64,000 nucleotides of DNA. Source: Perkinsus chesapeaki (taxonomy: Eukaryota; Perkinsozoa; Perkinsida; Perkinsidae). The number at the start of each line of letters is the position of its first letter. Position 1 is the stretch's first letter. A program made the position numbers and the translations under genes. Where the stretch lies: assembly GCA_013115145.1 (NCBI GenBank), contig JAAPAO010000010.1:87611-151610 (forward strand). Direction: 5' to 3'. The notes beneath the pieces are model-generated. The model was not told the DNA's origin, did not search any database, and worked only from the letters and a program-made list of their open reading frames with translations. Positions 34,075 to 44,481 of the stretch are shown here, piece by piece.

Positions 34075-34650
34075 CTCAACAAGGTTGGGAATATATAAAG
34101 GGGTGGAGGTAACTGCGAATAAGTCCTCCACTGCTGGCACTAAACTCGAGCACACTCGAGCCAAGCAAAAGGGATAGAAGATGATAAAGTTGTGGGATTC
34201 TTCTGTGTCATAATTTCAGCCCAAAAATCGTCCAGGTTAAGGACTTCTGGCGCCAAAGCTAGCTCTGTGTGGGTACTCGGTGGAGCGTACTATACACTTA
34301 ACCAATCGCCTCCCTATGGAGCAGCATTCTATATACGCTGCGCTCCTAAGCTCGCTGCCAACAGCTCAAAATCTAAACTCTGCCTTTTCGTTGGCCATTC
34401 GTTTATGATTCTTCAGCCAGAGATTGTTCTACAATTTTCAACTTTGCCCTACACGCATGCGCATGCGCCACTAGGAATGGCATTCCTATTATGGAAAGCG
34501 CCGTCAAAGCAGGCGCTTGTGATACCAACGATCGTGTGCTTACTAACACTTGTTACGCCACGCGCCTAGACAATGTTATACAACGAATGGAAGTTCGCTC
34601 CCTCGTATTGAACAACAACACAAGCATACTCGACATACAAGATAACAGTA
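34075..34650. other. Interval without an assigned gene
   Basis: A forward frame (34192-34569) is open for 125 codons but starts at a GTG and has no recognisable features; the reverse strand is closed. Left uncalled. Confidence 0.35.
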
Positions 34651-35257
34651 TCACAGTCTTGGACCATTAGCGAAGCGTCGGACCTTCGGCTGGGCCAGGA
34701 ACGCTTCAATGTCACGCCAGAAGGCAGCCTGAAATGATACTCGCAATTTCAGGTTATACGAGCCATCACACCTGCACTGCCGCGTCGGTATGCCGCTGGT
34801 TCTTCTTGAGCTTCAACGTCTTCACATTCCAAGTGCCACCAACAGTTTGAGGGTCAGCAACATCATCCTCGTATCTGAGTCGCACGTCGTTTCGTCATCA
34901 CCACACAGCTGCAATCTCCCACCGAATGCTGACGCCAAGAACACTATGGAAAAGGTCCGCCTCGGACTTGAATGGCCAGTGCTTCAGTTGCCATCGCTTC
35001 CCGTCGAGTACAATGGCCACACAGGACTTCCAATCGTTTCTAACAGGCGAAATGGAGCAGCAGCCATCACCTGAGTTGCCCTACTTCCTGAATGCTGTCA
35101 CACTATCCACTATTCTGAACTCCCAATTGAAACCACCGACCTTCTTATTGAACGTAACCGGGCCGTCCGGTCGGGCCATTCGCCCTAAAGCACTAGCCAT
35201 CACAAGCACACTGTATGGGTCGTAGTCTACTGGGATCGGGCTCTTGGTAAACTCCAT
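34651..35257 (-). CDS. Unrecognised protein, N-terminal hydrophobic segment
   Basis: Exons join in frame through introns of 45, 39 and about 44 nt. Without splicing, the same frame shows TAG and TGA-TGA, all falling inside the predicted introns. The protein reads MEFTKSPIPVDYDPYSVLVM, GPVTFNKKVGGFNWEFRIVD, NDWKSCVAIVLDGKRWQLKH, DDVADPQTVGGTWNVKTLKL, AAFWRDIEAFLAQPKVRRFA and ends GPRL. The frame is open upstream to 35371 through a hydrophobic stretch (PLLVVVLPVLTYSTL) without an ATG, so a 5' exon may supply a signal anchor. It resembles the 10.9-14.7 kb unknowns in style; no family recognised. Confidence 0.55.
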
Positions 35258-35482
35258 CCTCCAGAAACTTCTTAGCGTTGAGTATGTTAATACGGGAAGC
35301 ACTACTACTAATAGAGGGGACCACCTGAAATCAACTCCGCTGGAGCAAAGACCACGAACCCCTATAGAAAACTATATTATTTATTATATTTATTTGTCCT
35401 AATAAATCCTAGAATCCTATTTGTTCTGCCACATCTTGGCATTCCTGTCAGTATTCCCGAGGAACCCGCCGCCGGCCTCCTC

Positions 35483-36175
35483 TCAGCCTTTACAGAAATA
35501 CTGCTGTCTTACAATAGTTGGTTTGAACTTTTTCTGCGCGATATCGTTGATCTCTTCAATCAGTGGACGGGCTTTAGGTGCCGAGGTGTGCGGCGCCGTC
35601 GAGATATGCGTTCGAGCGCGTTTCTTGGGCTGCGCGTCATCGTCTTGCATCGCCCCTCGGGTGCCCTTTCGAGCCAAGCCTACAGCGCATTCAGGCACCC
35701 CTGATCGGCATCTCACCTGATGATTGTTGTTGTTGCTTTCCTTTGAGTTTCTCTGGTGAGAGCCTAGCCTTATGGCCCAGGAAAACCTCAACCGGCGGCA
35801 GATCCTCGGTCGGCAGGCCTAGCTCTTCACGACCATAACGAACAGCCAAATCTTGCTTTACGTCCTAATAAAAGCAGTCTACAACAGGAGAGTCAAGGGA
35901 CCAGATGAAGTGAGGAATTTATTTCAAATCCAAGGAGCCCTGAAGTCTGTATTCTTATAGCAAGTCGATGATCCTATAATCACTCAATATACATCATAGG
36001 TGGTCCGATAAGACTCTGTAACCCGTTCGCCTACAGCACCCTCTGGCAATCGCGAGCTCACCTTATTGGTGAGGATCCTCCGACCGTTGCTCTGCAACTC
36101 GGCCTCGTACTTCCGTAGGGCCGTAAGCTTCACTGGGGCTTGCATCCATTCGGGTGTGTGCGTTACCCGAGCCAT
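35483..36175 (-). CDS. Unrecognised basic protein
   Basis: Exons: MARVTHTPEWMQAPVKLTAL from ATG 36175, through GRRILTNKVSSRLPEGAVGE and ESYRTTY; then DVKQDLAVRYGREELGLPTE, DLPPVEVFLGHKARLSPEKL; a 37-nt intron; and a Lys/Arg-rich tail (QPKKRARTHIS) ending QQYFCKG. Middle joins near 35.9 kb are uncertain. The basic KKRAR run could be a nuclear signal. The conserved-looking core RYGREELGLP suggests a real family, but I cannot name it. Confidence 0.55.
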
Positions 36176-36455
36176 ATGCAGCCACAGAGGGACGAAGGAG
36201 CTACAGGACAAGGAATGAAAACTAGAACGCAACAACTACCAGAATGATCGGTGTCAAGTATAACGGTTTTTACTGCTTCAGTGAGGCAGCGATGGTACAA
36301 TAAGAGCAATGCCCACACAATTTCCAAAAACAATACACAAGGCCAGCAGCAGCAGCAGCACACGCACTGCCGATACTATGTTGTCGAATAGTACAGTAAC
36401 GAAGACTGTGGTGAAGTAGCACCTCAAGTCGTTCACAAGAGCGCTCAATCAGACA

Positions 36456-36935
36456 CTAAAAACCAAGCATGAAGCGCTCCAATTCGGCCTCCCCACGAGC
36501 AGCAGCTCGCTTTTCTCTGTCAGACTTCTGCTCTCCCCGATCAACATGTCGATGATGATACCTTATTCTCTTGTCGACCCCTTTACATGGGCTAGCTGAA
36601 GTGACGAAACCGAAGCAACCAAGACTCGACGGTGAGGGGCTTTTTCGCCCTGCCACGCTGCTCGTGGATGTGCTCGACGGAGGCGGAGGCGACAGCGGAG
36701 GCGTAGACTTCGCACGGTTCTCCGATCGATCTTCTGGTCTTTGTTCGTCGAGCAGATGTTTCTCGAATTCCGCGTTCTTTGTCTGTTCATCACCAACACT
36801 GCTACTTGGCTTCATCGAACGCACCTTAGGTTGAGGCCAGAGCCTTCGACACACTTTTAAAATGATAAGAGTGATAATGGTACTTAGTATCGGCCGAAGC
36901 CAGTCGTTCTCTAGCAGTAGGAAGGTGAAAGGCAT
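36456..36935 (-). CDS. Single-pass membrane protein with charged tail, unrecognised
   Basis: Intronless 159-residue frame with a true ATG (MPFTFLLLENDWLRPILSTI). The hydrophobic segment ILSTIITLIILKVC near residue 16-29 is followed by a cytosolic-type tail rich in Ser, Pro and charged residues (STPPLSPPPPSSTSTSS, EQKSDREKRAAARGEAELER). Probably tail-out, N-anchored. No family recognised. Confidence 0.6.
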   Translation of the reverse strand: MPFTFLLLENDWLRPILSTIITLIILKVCRRLWPQPKVRSMKPSSSVGDEQTKNAEFEKHLLDEQRPEDRSENRAKSTPPLSPPPPSSTSTSSVAGRKSPSPSSLGCFGFVTSASPCKGVDKRIRYHHRHVDRGEQKSDREKRAAARGEAELERFMLGF

Positions 36936-37866
36936 TTAGACAGAATATCCATAACCTAACCAGCACTATTTAACTACCATATCTTACAGGAACATTCTTA
37001 TACCCATCATTGGTGGGTTGATGAGCCATCAAATGAGTACCAACGGACGACTTATAGCGGAGGAGCAGGTAAATCCACACCAACAGCAGCGGCGCTAGTT
37101 AATCATTCGCCTCTGAGAGGGGATGCTTATATAGGTCCTTATTACTGCATTAACCATTCAAGAGAGTATTCGTATCGATCAACTCCGACAAGACCCTCCT
37201 AACAGTGGGCACCCAGTGGGTTCGTACAACAAACGTGGATGGCAGCAATTATTGTGTTGGAGGCTGCTCTACGAAATGGATGCAGTAAAATAACGACCAC
37301 TGCCTTGCCATTCCCCTCGCAACCCAACATGTATAATAGCAATAACAACTAAAGAAGACATAATGGTCAACGACCATAACAAAGAGTGGTACTAAACACT
37401 CGAGGGGCTATCACTCGAGAATGCTCCTGGGCCTTATAGCACATATTACTGCGATTCACCCAATCTGAACGAGAACGATTCCGCAGTTCCCAATCCTGCG
37501 TTCCCTCATTACTGGGCTTCAGCTTGCCAGAGTCGTATACACCAGCTAGATGAGCTACCCTTTGCGGGGGCTCAGCTCCATTATTCACTGGCATGCAACC
37601 ATCGGACGATTTGGGCAAGGAGTGGTATGAAAAACTGCCGTACCTACAGAAACCTGCTTCCCGATATCCAAAAGAAACTATGCTATTTCAACTATGCTAT
37701 TTCAGTGTTAAATCTAATGCATGCCCAGTAACAGATCTAACAAGCGTCACAATGTAAGTTGCCGAAAGGACAACACGAGCGCCCAGTGCGGCAAAACCTT
37801 ATAGTGCAGAGACGAAATGACCGTAAGAATTTATGAGGATGAGGACCCACGGCTTCCGGGCCGTCA
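36936..37866. other. Interval with unresolved open stretches
   Basis: A forward stretch around 36985-37200 (EHSYTHHWWVDEPSNEYQRT) and a reverse stretch 37367-37618 (ending in MCYKAQEHSRVIAP) look partly protein-like. I could not place starts or splice sites. No repeats or RNA genes seen. Confidence 0.35.
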
Positions 37867-38142
37867 GCTCAGTCCTGGGAGATAGTTAACTCGAATAGGG
37901 TAGCACAGCAGACCTTCCCCTCCTTAGCTGCTGACCTGAAGTTGCTGGTAGTATATTGTTGCATTTGGTGATGATATCCTGCCGAGTCTCCAGGGCATTC
38001 TACCAAAGTAGGGCCACAAGGCTTACTGTAGACGCCTCCTCGAGCAAGCGAGCAGTGACCTAATAACTGTATGGAGTCTCCCCAACAACACTCTTCGTTA
38101 CTCGAGGGATTATGCATTTCGTGATGATGCCCAAATTGCTTC
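37867..38142 (-). CDS. Cysteine-rich unrecognised fragment
   Basis: A reverse-strand frame with repeated cysteines (ECCWGDSIQLLGHCSLARGG, VYSKPCGPTLVECPGDSAGY, KVCCATLFELTISQD) ending in TGA at 37867. The spacing resembles small secreted disulphide proteins, but no signal peptide is seen, so 5' exons would be missing. Low confidence. Confidence 0.3.
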
Positions 38143-38361
38143 GCTCCGCTTATTGTCCTTCGCAATCGAGCTAGATGCCCAACGTCTACTGTCAAATGAC
38201 GAGCATCGTTTTGAGCGTGCTGCAAAAACGTACGATAAATGCAGCGGAGCGAAGCACAGTGCTCACTCTTGTGAAGGTTAAAGTAGGCCTCTCATGCTTG
38301 ACCACCTCCTTGTTAACAGTCCTTCTAGCTTTCCCTGCTCGACAGTGGATACTATAGCATT

Positions 38362-38840
38362 ATGGTCCGAACAGCGCTACTGGATGCGCTCGATGCGCGT
38401 GAGTTCTCCCTTGTAAAGTGATTCGGAAAGGAATGGCAGTTTACCAAGGACTCGCTGTCGCCAGGGCCCATTACGGTCAAGGACCTATCGGACAAACAGC
38501 TGAGAGTTTTGAAGATCTTAAAGAGCATCAATATTGTGAAGGATATCAGGGAAGTATGCATATTAACCCTCAAGTCTATGAAACCAAAATGAGAGAGAGA
38601 TTTAGACTTTCAGCTTCAGTAACGAGCTTGAAACTCTTAGACCTTAACTCAAGGTCTCAACCGCCTTCAGCTCCCCCCTACTATCGTACGCATGCACACC
38701 GTGACATAAGAGTGACGCATGCGCTCGACGAGCGCCTCTTTCCCACCAAAGCGTATGATAACACAAGCTTCGTCGTGTTTCACATACACTCCTTGATGGT
38801 TCAGCCCATGTCCGTCTCAAACTACCTTGGGCGGTGAGCA
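38362..38840 (+). other. Two competing open frames
   Basis: ATG 38362 opens MVRTALLDALDAREFSL and, if a 27-nt GTAAAG...GGCAG segment is removed, continues as FTKDSLSPGPITVKDLSDKQ to TGA at 38592. A second frame is open from 38418 to 38837 without splicing. I cannot choose between them, and neither shows a known family. Confidence 0.3.
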
Positions 38841-40646
38841 ACGGAGACGAGCGAGAACCATCTTGACCGAGTGGCTACCCATTGTAAGACACTCGTTATC
38901 AGCATGGCTGATCGATAGTCCTCCCCCCACTAAATAGGGATAAACCTCCAATTTGCTCACTCATATTTGGCAATTCGTGAATACTCTCTCGGTACCGAAC
39001 CGAACTTCCCGACACTTGACCATGCTTGAGATGATGGCACAGCGGTATAATCAAGGTTGTTAGGATTTGCCTGCCGCTGCTGCCGGACTCCTCGAAACAC
39101 CCATATACTATATAGTGTACCCTCCTTATGACAGTTTTCGAAGGCTGCCAAGTGATCCCAGCAGCACCAATACCCTATTTTACCGATCATAGTACCTCGC
39201 CAGAGAAGCCCTCCCATCAGCCGCAGTCCAAAGCGCAGACGTGGACGTTGAATTTAAACGAGGGTTCGCATTCATATAAAGAGGGCTGGTTAACTCCCGA
39301 GGAACTGCCGTTAAACTCAAGACCAAGTAGATGCACCAAAGGGCGTTCAGACAAGCCAATCATGTGCTATAAATGGCAAAGCGCAGATGATTGAGAACAT
39401 TATCACCTACATGAAGACCAATACAATCCCCCCGCGGAACTCAGACTAATATTACTAAAAATATAATCTTTTTAACCCTAATAGCCCTCTGCTCAGCTTC
39501 AACCTTCGCGGTATCTTCAGCCGTTTCTTTAGATATGCCCAACACCGCAATCTAAACATACCATTCCCCACCCTCAGACCTTTCTCTTACCCCTGATAGT
39601 GGCATCCTGAAGCACAATAAATAGCATTTACCAGACACAACAATGCTGTACTACATTTTTAAAGAAGGCAAAGCCTCCAGTCTACCGTCCGCCGTTTTGT
39701 ACTTCAACTGACCTGATGGCCAGCTGCTGACCTAAAGCCTTCTAGATGTAATCTAACCTTGGCTGCCGACGACTATGCCGCTGCTAATTAATGACGCATG
39801 GAGATTCTTAAGCTCATGGTCCCTCTCATGCATCCGAACTTTAAGCTTACGGTATCTAAAGGAAGAGCTATCGTAGAGCATACTTCGTATACTCGTCCAA
39901 TAGGGGAGAGTTATAAATATATATGTATGATGTACTGTTTGTTATATAATGTTAATAATGAGTATATATGATAATAATACACTGTATGTTATACAATGCC
40001 ATAATATATATCTATTTTGATGCTAAGTAATAATAAATGGCAAGTATCATACTATTATCCACCTTGACCATATCTGTCAAATCGCTGTGCAAATCGAGCC
40101 CTATCTCAGGTAAGTGTGCATTATGTACGAAATTCGCGTTTTGCCTTATGAGAGTCAAGTCAGCTCGCTACCACCCCCGACGTATCACTTTTTCAGGTAG
40201 TCCCTCTCCTTCGTGTGGTCACTGGAACTGGAGCTCTCCTAATGGTAGTAGGAAGCTTACCAGGAGGTGACTATGCTTCAACTTACCTTAGACGATGATT
40301 TATCATCATTCGATACTTTATCCTCGGTATCATGCCCTCGGGCCGGCTCTCCACCAGCAATACAGAGCAGATCCCCTACAACATATTACTTCTCCTATAC
40401 ACTATTATAGCTCATGTGAAGTGCTGCCCTAGATAGGATGGTCTATGTAACAAGCTCCCTAAAGGTATATACCACATTCAACATGATGCTTGAGGACGGT
40501 ATTATTGTACTATATATCTTCATACTACCCCTCGCAGGTGTATTACCCAGAGACGACGCTAAGACTGGCCGCAGTTATCTAGGGGATTGAGGGGATGGAT
40601 CAGCAGCTACAACTTATTCGAAGATGAATTGATCCAGTTCATCTTT
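38841..40646. other. Interval with unresolved coding potential
   Basis: Both strands are open between 38957 and 39394 with genuine ATGs (reverse MGGLLWRGTMIGKIG; forward MTVFEGCQVIPAAPI). Further left-to-right, reverse-strand pieces look exon-like (KVRMHERDHELKNLHASLIS near 39.8 kb, VLGISKETAEDTAKVEAEQR near 39.5 kb), suggesting a coiled-coil protein, but the joins are not resolved. 39.9-40.0 kb is AT-rich with TATATA runs. Confidence 0.35.
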
Positions 40647-42887
40647 TCAGCTATACTGCCCCGAAACGAATACCGTTGCCCCCTCCCTCCCCTCTCCAGT
40701 AGTACCCAAATCCTCCTCCTCCTCATCAAATTCCATCGCGAGTATAGCCCTATTCCTTGAATTACGCCTCATTTGCTCCCTAAGCTCTCCAGTAAGCTTT
40801 ACCGACCTTCTACCATCAACCATAGATGCTGGGGACTACAACAATCAGTCGCTCTCAACAGCAGCAGCACCACTACGAACACCCTACTTCCATCGGGGCA
40901 TCTGGGAATCCTTCTAGATCATCAAAAGACGACATTGAAACTGCCAAAAATGCCCCGTCCATCCCCAAACTGGTCAACACTACACGATGCGAAATACTAA
41001 GTACGTTACGGTAGCTATACTAGAGACCATTCACGGTTATAAAACTACCGCTTGTCATCATTGTGGTCACCATTACTACAACTGTGCTCTCCGTCTGCAG
41101 AGCTATTAGAGCGTGTTTCTTCCCCTTTTGGTGAGACGTCAAAGCTGTCTCGCCTCTCAGGGACGTCTCTTGCCTTCCTTAGCCGTCCATGGCCGCTTGC
41201 CTGGCTCCCCGTCTCCGCCAAGGGAGGCTCGTCTTCCTCATCGACGCTCATAGTGTCATCATCATCTTCCATTATACCATCTCCCTCAGAGGCAGTGGTG
41301 TCAGTTTCAGAATCACTGTCATCATCAAACTCATCATCGATTTCCCTATCGGACACAACAAACGAGTCGAGCGAGCTGTCCCCGTCCTCCTCCTCCTCTT
41401 GCCGTTTTATCCAAGCATCGACTACCTGAGCCAATCCATCCCCAGCTCACACTAGAGCCACCAGTAGGAGGACCTACACCCTCGGCAGCTGGGAACGTCG
41501 CGCAAATTGTCGTCCGAGCCTCTTGTTTGTTAGTGCAGGATGCCCTGGCAATATCAGCAAAGAATTCGGTACGAAGGATGGCACCTGAGCATTCGCTACG
41601 TGTGCCAGTGATCTTTGGACACAACAGCTAACTAGGGGCCTACATACAGACCGAATTCTACATACATTCGACTGCCGTTCAACTGCCCGCAGTAACCACA
41701 ACCCGAATTCTCCTTCCCATAGCAGCAAGATTCCTACCGTAAACCACATCCCAAACGTCCCACGATTGACCTAAACTACTCGTCGCGGGTTAAGTTGTCG
41801 AATTCCCTTTCGTAAGACATCAGATCTCAGCTCAGCAAGTAATGCAAGTAGGAGATGGCGAAACTTGCATCCCTTTTCCACATAGCTTACTCAAGCAAGC
41901 ATTTGATTCCTCTTCCTCTGATGGATGGTACATTCGCCTCACCATCGCCACCATTTCCTCAACAGTATCACAGGCGTTCTCAACCAGCTCCCAAACAAGC
42001 CTCCTGGCCTCCTCTACAGTGAGGTTGTAAGGGGGCCCTCTCAATGTGTAAAGGGACGAGTCCTTCACACTAACCAAACCCGACCCAACCAAATCGGCGA
42101 AGCTCGATACAAAATCACCGTCGAAGCTCGGATCCTTCATTCCCATGCACATAAACTGCATCTTTTGTCTGTTCGAAATGCAAGCTCCGAGCCCTTCATA
42201 AAACTCAGGTGATTTGAGATGGCCATAAAGGACCAATTCGTGACTGACTGCTCGTAGAAGCTCTGGGCCAGCGTGCGGCTTTCGGCCTCTTAACTCGTTT
42301 ACCAAAGCCTGAATTAATGTACCTGGGCTGAGCTACTATAACCCATAGCCCATAGCTGATGCACTTACCTAAATGATGGCTTCCTGGTGGAAGCAGCCCA
42401 GTCTCTGATCCTTCCTCGCTACCACCATCATCATCTGGCAACATGAATGTAGACAGAGCCACCACAGTAGTAGCATTGAATAACGCCCTTAATAGAGCTA
42501 GTGGGAGAAGGCTATCGGCTCACATCACTGACTATTACGAGATTTTCTTTAGTCATCATTTTCTATTAGTATTGATGCTACATGTTTTTTGTTCCAACTA
42601 GCACACACAAGGTTTAGGAGGCACACCAAGCTGAACCCCCCATACCATCCCAAGTAGCGCATCACCAGCAGGACTTCTACTACCACCAGATGCCTCTACA
42701 TGATGGAAGCCCCGTTATAAGCAATACAGAGACACATGCCCGCTGAGGTATACCTACCTTTCGCTGCGGATGTTGAAAACTTTACCGCTGCTCGTTGCAC
42801 ACTCCTAACTGCAAAGTCAAACTCTATCTGAATGATCTCGTGAAAACTCAAGGGAGCCGTAGTCGATTCTGCTGTTGTTGTCGGCAT
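40647..42887 (-). CDS. Unrecognised multi-exon protein with acidic region
   Basis: Candidate gene from ATG 42887 (MPTTTAESTTAPLSFHEIIQ, then FDFAVRSVQRAAVKFSTSAA). Later exon-like stretches read VALSTFMLPDDDGGSEEGSE, LLRAVSHELVLYGHLKSPEF with GACISNRQKMQFMCMGMKDP and VWELVENACDTVEEMVAMVR (41.85-42.3 kb), a strongly acidic block (DDEFDDDSDSETDTTASEGD near 41.3 kb), and a last stretch LREQMRRNSRNRAILAMEFD with EEEEDLGTTGEG ending in TGA at 40647. The helical 41.85-42.3 kb part looks like a repeat-solenoid of the kind seen in organellar proteins of alveolates, but this is a guess. Several joins are unplaced, and the stretch may hold two genes. Confidence 0.45.
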
Positions 42888-44481
42888 GGAGGTCGTCCCT
42901 GCTGCGAAGTAGCTACAGTATTGGAAAACACAAGGAGTATAAATTAAGAAAACGTAATGAAGAATATTGGTAATGATGATAGTACAGATTAACAAATGGC
43001 AGGCCAACAGCTGCGGACTTTTCGACGATGTTACGCTCAGCATTACTAATGTTGTTGCTGAATATATACTATTAGGCCGGGGCATCAGCATCACCAGTAG
43101 CAGCAGCACAAGCAGTAGTACCGTATGTGTAGGAGCATCATCATCAACAACAGAAGTATTATACAGCGGAAGCGACCACAATATCGGCGGCACAAGAAGG
43201 AGGAGAGGGGAATTGGTGGATACAAACTAATAGAGCTGCCCAAGCTGCTGCTGCTACTTTTTTGGTGATACTTGTTTTTGTAATCATAACTACTGATGAC
43301 TATAATGAATCTGATACATATGTACGTACAAGTCGAGGATGATGGTGACTTTGACTGTAAGTAAAAATAACACCAACGGCATCGCCAGAATAATAATTGT
43401 TAATAGCACTTCATAAAGAAGTTACAGAATCCAACACAATCCACCTCAACAACAACAACATCATCATCACTCTACTACGGTCTCAATACTCTCCATTATC
43501 ATTACAACAACAACGACGATGACGATAACAACAACAACAAAGACTCTTCACACACACCAAGAACAGAGGGAGTTATACAACAACAACGATGGTGGTGGTG
43601 ATGATGATGATAAAAATAATGGATGTAGTAGCGATGATGATGATGCTAATAATCACAACAACGATGACAAGACTACATAACGCCTTCATTGACGACGACC
43701 TTCGATACGACACATTACATATATTCGGGGCCTGCAAAATGGCACCAACACTGCGACTACGTACAGCAGCAACAGTAACAACAATGATAAGAGAAGGAGA
43801 AGGAGGAAAGACGCCTACAAGAATAGTGATAACGATGCTCATGCTGCTGGTGGTGGTAATGATTATGCGCTGCGGCTGCTGAAGGTGATGATGACATACA
43901 ACATCATCAGTACTGGCTATTAGTCTCATACTGTCTGAATATATTAACAATACCACGAGGGACTCGAGACAGCAACAACAAAAACAACAGCAGCAACAGC
44001 AAAAAGGTATTGTTGATGATGATAAGCTTTCTAATGATAACAACAATAGCAGTACTGATAAACCGGTATTAATACATCAACATGAACATATACCAGCGAT
44101 CGATTATGCGGCTGCTATTGCGGCTCCCTAGTAGTAATGATTATGGTACAAGAGGGCAAGAGGGAATGAACGCATTCTTACCAAGTTAAACAACAATGGC
44201 ATAAGGAGAGGTGAAATAGGCGTTTTACAACAACAAGTACACATCGACAACAATGGTCGACTATAACACCGTCGTCATCACCATCATCATCAGTAAGAAT
44301 AGAAGAAGTTGTAGCGGAGTAGGCCACAAGAGCGATCCAGTGGTATAGAACATACTCCACATGGAACAGAAAAGCCCTGGGCTCTCGCACTTGACTAATA
44401 GGTCACTAAGAGACCGTCTATTACGGAAACCTCATCTGGTAAGAACGGTGGTGGTGATGATGATGATGATGATGATGATGT
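42888..44481. repeat. Triplet-repeat-rich interval
   Basis: Dense runs of CAA/ACA, ATG/GAT and GTA-type triplets on one strand, for example 43441-43560, 43580-43650, 43970-44010 and a (GAT)n run at 44453-44480. All three frames are open over long stretches because of the repeats, so open frames here are not evidence of genes. Confidence 0.8.

Noticed and set aside
34192-34569. Forward 125-codon frame
   Set aside because: Starts at GTG, has no features, and lies in what looks like the promoter/3' region between two reverse-strand genes.
43573-44046. Reverse 157-codon frame full of Ile/Val/Cys
   Set aside because: It is an artefact of GAT/GTA/CAA repeats; no start context or conserved segment.
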